A DNA stretch of 64,000 nt, taken from NCBI GenBank assembly GCA_958299035.1, contig CATQJL010000112.1, forward strand, positions 50,116,941 to 50,180,940. The letters are read 5' to 3'. The stretch's first letter is position 1. Every line of letters begins with the position of its first letter. The notes beneath the pieces were generated by a model that saw nothing but the letters and a program-made list of their open reading frames with translations, had not been told where the DNA came from and did no database searches. Positions 55,701 through 64,000 of the stretch are shown in pieces. Source of the stretch: Cylicocyclus nassatus (Eukaryota; Nematoda; Chromadorea; Rhabditida; Strongylidae). The translations under genes and the position numbers were made by a program.

Positions 55701-57944
55701 CCGCCAAATTTTTGAGAAAATCTTCGAAAATCTCGCTTTTGGGAGCTTTTGCTCTTGGTGAATCCGATTTTTCTTTCCAGATTGTAAGCGTGAGTGCGAG
55801 ACTGACATTGCGAAAGGAAGGTGTACAGTGACGACTGGGGCAAGACAAAATTCAGCACGATTTGATCCGCTTTTCCGCCAAATTTTGAGAAAATCTTCGA
55901 AAATCTCGCTTTTGGGAGCTTTTGCTCTGGGTGAACCCGATTTTTCTCTCCAGATTGTAAGTGTGAATGCGAGACTGACATTGCGAAAGGAAGCTGTACA
56001 GCGACGACTGGGGCAAGACAAAATTCAGCACGATTTGATCCACTTTTCCGCCAAATTTTGAGAAAATCTTCGAAAATCTCGCTTTTGGGAGCTTTTGCTC
56101 TTGGTGAATCCGATTTTTCTCTCCAGATTGTAAGTGTGAATGCGAAAGTGACATTGAGAAAGGAAGCTGTACAGCGACGACTGGGGCAAGACAAAATTTT
56201 AGCACGATTTGATCCACTTTTCCGCCAAATTTTGAGAAAATTTTCGAAAATTTCGCTTTTGGGAGCTTTTGCTCTGGGTGAATCCGATTTTTCTCTCCAG
56301 ATTGTAAGCGTGAGTGCGAGACTGACATTGCGAAAGGAAGCTGTACAGCGATGACTGGGGCAAGACAAAATTTAGCACGATTTGATCCACTTTTCCGCCA
56401 AATTTTGAGAAAATCCTCGAAAATTTCGCTTTTGGGAGCTTTTGCTCTGGGTGAATCCGATTTTTCTCTCCAGATTGTAAGCGTGAGTGCTAGAGTGACA
56501 TCGCGAAAGGAAGCTGTACAGCGACGACTGGGGCAAGACAAAATTTTAGCACGATTTGATCCACTTTTCTGCCAAATTTTGAGAAAATCTTCGAAAATCT
56601 CGCTTTTGGGAGCTTTTGCTCTGGGTGAATTCGATTTTTCTCTCCAGATTGTAAGTGTGAATGCGAGAGTGACATTGCGAAAGGAAGCTGTACAGCGATG
56701 ACTGGGGCAAAACAAAATTTTAGCACGATTTGATCCACTTTTCCGCCAAATTTTTGAGAAAATCTTCGAAAATCTCGCTTTTGGGAGCTTTTGCTCTTGG
56801 TGAATCCGATTTTTCTCTCCAGATTGTAAGTGTGAATGCGAGAGTGACATTGCGAAAGGAAGCTGTACAGCGACGACTGGGGCAAGACAAAATTCAGCAC
56901 GATTTGATCCACTTTTCCGCCAAATTTTGAGAAAATCTTCGAAAATCTCGCTTTTGGGAGCTTTTGCTCTGGGTGAATCCGATTTTTCTCTCCAGATTGT
57001 AAGTGTGAATGCGAGAGTGACATTGCGAAAGGAAGCTGTACAGCGACGACTGGGGCAAGACAAAATTTTAGCACGATTTGATCCACTTTTCTGCCAAATT
57101 TTGAGAAAATCTTCGAAAATCTCGCTTTTGGGAGCTTTTGCTCTGGGTGAATCCGATTTTTCTCTCCAGATTGTAAGTGTGAATGCGAGAGTGACATTGC
57201 GAAAGGAAGCTGTACAGCTACAGCGACGACTGGGGCAAGACAAAATTTTAGCACGATTTGATCCACTTTTCCGCCAAATTTTGAGAAAATTTTCGAAAAT
57301 TTCGCTTTTGGGAGCTTTTGCTCTGGGTGAATCCGATTTTTCTCTCCAGATTGTAAGCGTGAGTGCGAGACTGACATTGCGAAAGGAAGCTGTACAGCGA
57401 TGACTGGGGCAAGACAAAATTTAGCACGATTTGATCCACTTTTCCGCCAAATTTTGAGAAAATTTTCGAAAATTTCGCTTTTGGGAGCTTTTGCTCTGGG
57501 TGAATCCGATTTTTCTCTCCAGATTGTAAGCGTGAGTGCGAGACTGACATTGCGAAAGGAAGCTGTACAGCGATGACTGGGGCAAGACAAAATTTAGCAC
57601 GATTTGATCCACTTTTCCGCCAAATTTTGAGAAAATCCTCGAAAATTTCGCTTTTGGGAGCTTTTGCTCTGGGTGAATCCGATTTTTCTCTCCAGATTGT
57701 AAGCGTGAGTGCTAGAGTGACATCGCGAAAGGAAGCTGTACAGCGATAACTGGGGCAAAACAAAATTTTAGCACAATTTGATCCACTTTTCCGCCAAATT
57801 TTGAGAAAATCTTCGAAAATCTCGCTTTTGGGAGCTTTTGCTCTGGGTGAATTCGATTTTTCTCTCCAGATCGTAAGCTTGAGTGCGAGAGTGACACTGA
57901 GAAAATTATAGGTATGAAAGACGTTTATTAATGGGTGTGCCCCA

Positions 57945-57985
57945 CCCGCTTGCTAGCGACCCGTAGGGTCGCTAGTATATATATA
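57945..57985. repeat. Hairpin and (TA)n at the satellite edge
   Basis: GCTAGCGACCC-GTA-GGGTCGCTAG is a perfect stem-loop, followed by a short TA microsatellite (57975-57990). This marks the end of the satellite and the start of unrelated sequence. Confidence 0.7.
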
Positions 57986-58016
57986 TATATAAAATCAACT
58001 CATTTCAAAAATGCGG

Positions 58017-58096
58017 CAGGAGCGGGAAAGCGAGCGGTGGTCCCGGCGCGCGCGCCCTGTTTTTCACGGCTGCCACCGCTCGCTTTCCCGCTCCTG
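58017..58096. repeat. GC-rich stem-loop with 24-bp perfect arms
   Basis: CAGGAGCGGGAAAGCGAGCG at 58017 pairs perfectly with the right arm ending at 58096, with a 32-nt loop holding GGCGCGCGCGCC. A CT-rich microsatellite (58110-58155) follows. Probably a small foldback element upstream of the cullin remnant. Confidence 0.75.
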
Positions 58097-58264
58097 TCTA
58101 TGTATCATTCATTCTTTTTTTCTTTCTTTCTTTCTCTCTCTCTCCCTCTCTTCTCACATCGCGCCGGCTTTCGTTCTCTTTGTTGAATTTATCGGTCACA
58201 AATGCCTAGCCGACTTTAATTGCGCTGTCGTACCGTTCTGAAGACTTACTAGACTTACTTTCAG

Positions 58265-61075
58265 GACTTACTGGACCTAAAGGAAAGATTCGACGAGTTC
58301 CTCAGAATGTCGTTTCAACGGGATAAGATGTTAAAAAATAGGATCCATATAGAGTTCGAGTCATTCATCAACTTGAACAAGAACAGCCCAGAATACTTGT
58401 CACTCTACATGGATGAAAAACTTCGTGAAGGATTAAAATCGGTAAGCTTATAAATTGCACGTTATGCTTGTCCCTTTGGAGATCTGATCAGCTTGTAACT
58501 TCTTTTTTGGTTCCTTTCACTCAGCGAAACACTGATGTGGCTATTCACTCTTCTTGGCTTTGAGTTTAGGAACTTGCCTTGGTTAAACAGGGGTTTACTT
58601 AAGCTCCATCGTCAGACGCATCGTCTGCGCGAAATACTTCATTTGTGAAAGTCTTATGTGTTTCCTTTTTTGGCAAAAGGTTTTGGTATGGTGTTTTGGT
58701 ATGGTGGTTTTGGTGTTCAGATCTGCATTTAGCTTCTAGAACTGTTTTGGTGCTTAACCTGACATGAGTTTATTACTAACTCGGAATAAGTAGGTTGTCT
58801 CTGTTTTTAGATATACGAGGATTCTGATTATTAAGATTCCAAGTTAGGCAATCAATGCATTCTCTTAGAACTGTATTCTCATCTACGTAACAACAGAGAC
58901 AAAAACGTGGAAAGCAAGGGAAGGAAAAGCAAGCATTTGAGCGTCTTCGTCTAATATGACGCTAAGTTCATTCGATAAAATATTGCTATTGCAGGAGAAT
59001 GACGTAAATGCCGAGAAACTGCTTGACAAGGCCATGGTGTTCCGTATTTTTCAAGAGAAAGATGTCTTTGAAAAGTTGGTGATCAATCTTGACTTCTTCC
59101 CTTTATCTATGTACTAAACCTACTCTAGATGCTACAAAAAACACATGGCAATACGTCTGCTGCTAGCCAAGAGTATCTCAGATGACATGGAAAGGAGATG
59201 ATTAGCAAGCTCAATGTGGGTTCTCCGCTCCAAAAAACCTTTATTCTTGTATCAATCAATATCGTCATATAGTATATAAAGTGCTGGCAAAGAGTTGCGT
59301 ATAATCCGAAAGCAAAATCTCTCGATTTTCTTTTTTAATATCAGAACAGATTATTTTTTACTTCGGGAAATGGGAAATTGTCGTAGCTCATCCGGTTCAT
59401 GATGAATTATTGACATCCACCAACATTCTCAGAAATGGCATCATTAATGTTTCAGACAGAATGCGGCGTCATTTCAGCCTCAAGTTGGGGAATATGTTCC
59501 GCGATAAAGAGTTATGGACTACTCAAGCAACAGCCTGCAAAGATTATAGCGAAAACGTATGTTTTTTTTGAGGAATAAACCTTTCGTTTTCGATCTGTTT
59601 GAATGAACTTTCAATTATAGCATATATAGTTGGCACACGTTTTTAAAGCTGTGACTGTTTACATTTTATCGTGAACAGAACAGCTGATTTCTTACAGTTT
59701 TTTCGTGGCGAAAATATGGTCGACATCTCGATGCGCGTGCTGACAGCTGGAAATTTGGCCTACGCAAAGCGTTCCGGTGTGCATTTTACCTTTAGTTTGT
59801 GAGCATGCGTTCACTCTGAGTTTTCTGGAAATATTGCCATCTCGTCCTGATCTTGTTTGAACGCATTTGTTTTTTTTTTTGCAGATGTTCAGCAACTTCT
59901 ATGTAAATAAGCATCGCGGCCGCAAACTGACGTTGAATACTATGCTGGGAACCGCAGAAGTGATAGCATTTTTTTATGAAAATAATATTGCAGCCGTGAG
60001 TTTTGGTAGATGCCCATCTTTCCTTTCCTTTATGGTTGAGTTTATACACTTTCCAAAACTGTTACTGGGTTTTTCGCTCATCTTGTTTTTATTGTTTATA
60101 GCCTGGCACCTCGGATGCTCGAGAAGTTTGAAAAGAAAAGAACAAAATTCTTGTGGTCAATCACTCATCAGATGGTCATCCTCATGTGCTTCAACAACCA
60201 GCCTCGACTCACATCCCAAGCACATTCGGTATATCTGATGCTAATAAGCTGTAGCTCTGACTTCATCTTAGATTGTGTAGGAGCAAACAAGCATAGCCGA
60301 AAGGGAGTTGAAGCGAAATCTGCATTTATTGGCAATGGGCAAACCTAATCAGCGTGTCCTGTGTAGAAAAGGGAAGGAGAAGGGCAGGGCATAGGTGAGT
60401 TCAAACAGGTTTCATAGTTGCTTTGCTTCCTTTTGTAATTGTTTGTCGCCAATTTTTACTATTTTTCTTCGAGAATTTTTAAATTTGTAGAAGCAGAGAA
60501 CACAAGACATAATGTTTGCTATTTGAACAGGTTTTATATGATTTGCAAGGCATAACATAGGATTGAAAGTGAAGAGAGAATTGAAATTATTTTGTTTAGA
60601 TGCCACAGTTGAGTTCTCGGTTAACGACAATTTCCAATTTAAGTTGATCCGTATCAAGATTCAATTGGTGACATCTAAAGGCGAGTCGGAACCAGAAAAG
60701 GAGACCAGATTAAGGTAATCTCCTTGTTTTAGCATATGATCGAGTTTTTTTCAATCACTAAAAAGCGAGTTGACACTTTTCCAGGTAGAGGATGACAGAA
60801 AATCTGAAGTTGAGGCTGCTATGGTTCGTGTCATGAAGTCGAGGAAAGTGCTCGATCACAACAACCTCATCATGGAGGTAAACAATTTTTTCTGTCGGTA
60901 GATTCAGTATGGAATATTGCTATAGGTGACGCAGCAGCTAAAGATCGGTTCTTACCGAATCCAATTTTGATCAAGAAGAGAATAGAGTTTGATTTAGAGT
61001 TTGATCGAAAGAGATTATTTGGCGCGGGATGCTCACGATCTCAAGTTTTACCACTATCTTGCATGTTCTATGTAA
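58265..61075 (+). pseudogene. Cullin-3 (cul-3) gene fragment, 3' half, decayed
   Basis: Eleven exon-like blocks with GT/AG introns read as the C-terminal half of cullin-3, the scaffold of BTB-CUL3-RING ubiquitin ligases. Exons: 58265-58441 (DLLDLKERFDEF, NSPEYLSLYMDEKLREG), 58995-59074 (LLDKAMVFRIFQEKDVFEK), 59129-59215, 59456-59556 (FSLKLGNMFRDKELW), 59698-59819, 59885-59995 (KHRGRKLTLNTMLGTAEV), 60102-60228, 60272-60394 (IAERELKRNLHLLAMGKPNQ), 60600-60714 (FSVNDNFQFKLIRIK), 60785-60877 ([20 protein letters not shown]), 60926-61075 (RDYLARDAHDLKFYHYLACS). The region around the neddylation lysine (VRVMKSRK) is preserved. Lesions: 1-nt losses near 59197 and 59468, a frame change near 59752, TGA at about 60129, an extra base near 60157, TAG at about 60278, and at least three more in the last exons. 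The N-terminal half is missing. Confidence 0.88.
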
Positions 61076-61126
61076 GCAATATCTTGCTTGTTAGCTCTCA
61101 CTTCATGAACATGTACACTGTATAGA

Positions 61127-61132
61127 AATAAA
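61127..61132 (+). terminator. Polyadenylation signal of the cullin remnant
   Basis: AATAAA lies 52 bp after the TAA stop (61073-61075) of the last cullin-3 exon, a normal distance for a nematode 3' end. The duplicated segment therefore included the gene's natural 3' end. Confidence 0.5.
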
Positions 61133-61431
61133 CTAATCATTCTTATCTTTCTTAAATGTAGTGCTAGATATTCAACGTCCTAAAATAGTATCGAGGCAAA
61201 TCTGAATATCTGAGATTCTTGGGGGGGGGGGCAGGCAAAACTTAATCGACTTCTTGCCAGGACACGCCTTCACTCTAGCAGTGTTCGGGTGCGTCATCTT
61301 CTGTTACGATAAGATACTAACATTTTTTGAGGAGAGGTGGATAATGCATAGATCCGGCAAACCCATCTTTGCTTGTAGTTGTAATTTACACGTATGTCTC
61401 CTTTATTTTTGTTTTGCTTCCTCTTTTATCT

Positions 61432-62699
61432 TTAACACATTCACGACAAGGCCGATTTTTCGATTACTGCCCTTTCGGACCAGAGCCTTTTTCGCTTTGT
61501 CGAATTTACGATCCACCTGTGAGTCGTATTGTCCGAAATGGTAGTCTTTTTGGGAGAAATTCAAAACATGTCTCCGAGAATTTTCCCACAAGGGTTATCG
61601 GAGGCGCTGATTACCAGAATATGATTTATTTCAGTTTTTGGCAGTATACGTTAAGTTTACGGTAGTCATTTTGTACGAACCTAACATCATGGATTTTTGT
61701 AGAAATGTGTTTTGGGGTTATTTTACGTGCTGATCACGATTATAGTGTCCACTTTGCTACTACTTTCCCACAGTGGGACTACGGTAGCGGTACGGTAGAA
61801 TTTTCGTAAGAATCAAGAAACCAGTGTAAGAAGGCGGTTATTAGAACTTGAGACTATCATTTCGTAATCAGCATGCTAAAAGCCTATATATGTAACGTTT
61901 GAGCTTCCTGGGCTGAACAGTGCGAAAATCAATAAAATCAATGAAATCGTAACAAAAAAAATCGTAACAAATTGTAACATCACTCTCGTGCCCTCCTCGT
62001 ATTTCTCGGTAGACGGTCAAGAGGCGCGATTTTTCCGAGTCTCACCAAATCAAAACTCCAGTTTCATGCTATGGGAGAGTTCAAAAAGTGCCGGACAAAG
62101 TTCATTGGCTTACTAGCTGTTTGAACTAACCACTTGATAATTTTGACGACTTTTGTTAGAAAACTGACGAAAATTTTAAAAAATTGCTGTTAACGGCATT
62201 TCATGGGTTTTTGACCTTCAACAATCTTGTTTGAAATCGTTTACAAGATGACAAGGGAGCAACCCGTGCAATTATCAAAAGTACTTTGTTTGAGACTTCA
62301 AGTGATTTTGGAACTTTGTAAAACACTAAATATATGCTATATGCTGCCCATCGGGCAATAGGAATCGCACCTCTTGACATGCACCCGTATTCCTCTTGCA
62401 TGTAAACTTAATTTTCAAAAACAGCGCCACATTGCGGAAAATTCAAGCTAAATCTGTGTCTTATCTTTATTTACGGTGTACTTACCGTAACAGTACTTTA
62501 CAGTATCCCGAACCCGGACCACTCTGGCTGGAGCTTCGCCAAGGTGTCCCCAATCATGTGCCAGAACCTCATAGAATTCCATCGTGTACTGGTAATGCTA
62601 GAGCTTCAGGAGTCTTACGACCCACCGGTGGGTCGTATTTTTCGAAACGGCAAAACACGTACGACCCACCGGTGGGTCGTGTAGTCGTGAATGTGTTAA
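61432..62699. mobile_element. piggyBac-like non-autonomous element
   Basis: TTAACACATTCACGAC at 61432 is matched in inverse at 62684-62699, and both ends sit on TTAA, the piggyBac target. Near the right end the perfect palindrome CGACCCACCGGTGGGTCG occurs twice (about 62619-62636 and 62671-62688); a degraded relative (ACGATCCACCTGTGAGTCGT) is near the left end at 61507. No transposase frame is present. The interior carries a piece (GTAATCAGCATGCT at 61866) related to the Helitron-derived repeats at 23785 and 36448. Confidence 0.8.
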
Positions 62700-62709
62700 T
62701 CAATACTTT

Positions 62710-63460
62710 GTAAGCAAACATTAGGGATGTTCTCGCTTGGGAAATGCCAGATGGTTGTTTCATGGAGAAGAATGTCAAATTGCGGAGAGGGGGGGGAAGT
62801 TGTGAGCAACTTGGCAAGAAATCCGGGAGATGGCCGCTTTGCAAGGCAGTATCAACTTGTCTTGCGTTAAGTGTCTAAGGCAAGCGCCAACTCAAGGTTA
62901 GTCCACTCCGATTCTCGACATATAGTTTGGTGGTTTTGGGATTTCTGATTCCGAATATGAAATCAAGACCGCAGAAACCCCGACGACCCCGTCCCGGAGA
63001 ACCCGCTGGCCCGTTCTACTAAACGGTGATTGGATGTGTGCACGGATGGTTGGGCAGTGCTGGAGAGAGGCGTTGCCGATTTGGGGTCCCTTGTGCCTCT
63101 TTGCTGCCGCGAAGCCGTTTTTCGCTTCCGAAGCGACATTTTGCCCGGCGACTTGGGCATGGGTTTGGTAGGGCTACTACTATCGAATTGATAAAAGCTC
63201 AGGTTTCCTGATCTAGGGTGGGCGGTGTCTTCAACCCAATTCATTCACAATTGGGTTAATCTGTGAATTTAACAATAATGATGGCGGACCAAATGGGTCA
63301 AGTGGGCATCCGCTTCTCTGTGGTTCGTTCACTAATTTGACCATTAATGAAGTGGTTGGGGTCAAGTGGATTGAGTGTAGGCGTGCCTAACGGAAAATTT
63401 TGCTTCTTTCTGCTTAGGTAAAAGCTAGCAGAGCCGCTCGCCTAAAGCGGTTTATGGGTA
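62710..63460. other. No recognisable gene
   Basis: A G-run at 62790 and a GC-rich patch at 62960-63170 give overlapping 60-90 codon frames on both strands without family resemblance or splice structure. Nothing else noted. Confidence 0.4.
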
Positions 63461-63463
63461 TGT

Positions 63464-63868
63464 GTACCCTAAAATCCCATAGATAAGAGCGGTCTGATTT
63501 ACCGGTGAAAAATGAATTGGAATGAATTGAAATTGAATGCAGTCACCCCTCTAACTTGATGGATGGATAAACAAAAATCGGAGAAGAAGTTTAGAAGAAG
63601 CTCCGCCCCTCAACTCTAAACCCCGCCCACTTAATAAACAATTCATTTAGAAATAGCGACTTTAATGAAAATTTGGAATTTCTATATGATTTGTTTATTA
63701 AGTGGGCGGGGTTTAGAGTTGAGAAGCGGAGCTTCTTCTGAACTTCTTTTACGATTTTTATTTATCCATCCATCAAGTTAGAGGGGTGACTGTATTCAAT
63801 TTCAATTTATTCCAATTCATTTTTCACCGGTAAATTGAACCGTTCTTATCTATGGGATTTCAGGGTAC
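63464..63868. mobile_element. Foldback element with ~175-bp arms
   Basis: GTACCCTAAAATCCCATAGA at 63464 is mirrored by TCTATGGGATTTCAGGGTAC ending at 63868. The arms (with CACCCCTCTAACTTGATGGA and GGGCGGGGTTTAGAGTTGAG) pair with few mismatches around a loop of about 55 bp. No flanking duplication is obvious and no coding is present. Confidence 0.75.
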
Positions 63869-64000
63869 AACAATGTTAGCGCGAATCGGCCTACATCGCA
63901 GGAAGTTCGTCAAAAGAGCAATCAGTTGGTACTCAGTAGCTTGCCGCATAAGTTTTGCAACTTTTCTTGTAGCTTTTGTCTTTTTAAATGTGGTGTTTCT

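Larger units (their letters stand above)
41102..57896. repeat. 174-bp satellite array with higher-order structure
   Basis: About 93 monomers of 173-174 bp in one orientation. Landmarks are AGCACGATTTGATCCACTTT, GAGAAAATCTTCGAAAATCT, CTTTTGGGAGCTTTTGCTCT, CCAGATTGTAAG and GAAAGGAAGCTGTACAGCG. Variants (TTTTAGCACG or TTCAGCACG; TCTGGGTGAA or TCTTGGTGAA; TCTTTCCAG, TCTTTTCAG or TCTCTCCAG) form multi-monomer units that repeat. The first and last monomers are diverged, as expected at array edges. The minus strand is open over long distances because 174 is a multiple of three and two of three minus frames of the monomer lack stops; I do not call these genes. Confidence 0.95.

Noticed and set aside
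41444..56021. Many long minus-strand ORFs (up to 762 codons) as genes
   Set aside because: They are translations of the 174-bp satellite, appear in more than one frame, restart at every indel monomer and match no protein. I list the stop-free property only as a question.
41102..57896. CENP-B box in the satellite (CTTCGAAAATCTCGCTTTTG region)
   Set aside because: TTCG is present but the central A and the CGGG half do not match the consensus.
1..64000. CRISPR array, bacterial operons, ribosome binding sites
   Set aside because: Spliced genes and eukaryotic transposons throughout; the direct repeats are satellites without unique spacers.
1..64000. tRNA or rRNA genes
   Set aside because: I saw no convincing B-box/T-loop sequence or rRNA core by eye. 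A covariance-model scan would be decisive.

Overview
This is eukaryotic DNA, most likely from a nematode. Introns are short (about 45-70 bp) with TTTTCAG/TTTCCAG-type acceptors. Host-gene exons read as nematode-like RPB2 and cullin-3. A 22-nt stretch at 30367-30388 (minus) matches nematode spliced leader SL1 at 21 of 22 positions. No intact host gene is evident. The window is a repeat-rich landscape of transposons, foldback elements, tandem arrays and decayed gene fragments. Two inverted copies of a PCR adapter flank a run of 500 N, so the assembly came from amplified low-input DNA.

Layout. 0-4.5 kb: short tandem and inverted repeats. 4.5-5.2 kb: mariner-type foldback element. 7.4-12.9 kb: two outward-facing, broken Mutator-like (MULE) transposase copies forming a large inverted duplication, with a second TA-flanked foldback element between them. 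13.9-15.1 kb: intron-containing rpb-2 (RNA polymerase II second subunit) pseudogene fragment, minus strand. 16.2-17.2 kb: exon-like ORFs I cannot identify. 19.7-23.1 kb: ~119-bp-period degenerate array, split by a third TA-flanked foldback element. 23.3-24.1 kb: non-autonomous Helitron carrying a nested hAT MITE. 25.1-27.6 kb: 145-bp-period minisatellite. 28.6-30.1 kb: palindromes and a small GC-rich two-exon ORF. 30.4-35.9 kb: near-full-length but inactivated Helitron (23-residue repeat domain, HUH Rep, SF1 helicase) with a CRE/CCAAT/TATA promoter. 35.8-37.45 kb: more Helitron-related ends and a GC-rich antisense ORF. 40.1-40.8 kb: fourth foldback element. 41.1-57.9 kb: 174-bp satellite array of about 93 monomers with higher-order structure and the adapter-flanked gap. 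58.3-61.1 kb: decayed 3' half of a cul-3 gene with introns. 61.4-62.7 kb: piggyBac-like non-autonomous element. 63.5-63.9 kb: another foldback.

The pieces do not form a pathway. The region looks like a sink where mobile elements nest into each other and into tandem arrays, and where segmental (not retro-) copies of housekeeping genes decay. The most unusual items are the SL1-like sequences in or beside Helitron-type DNA, one in the Rep promoter and one at the predicted 5' end of an antisense ORF, and a satellite whose monomer carries an adjacent splice acceptor and donor.
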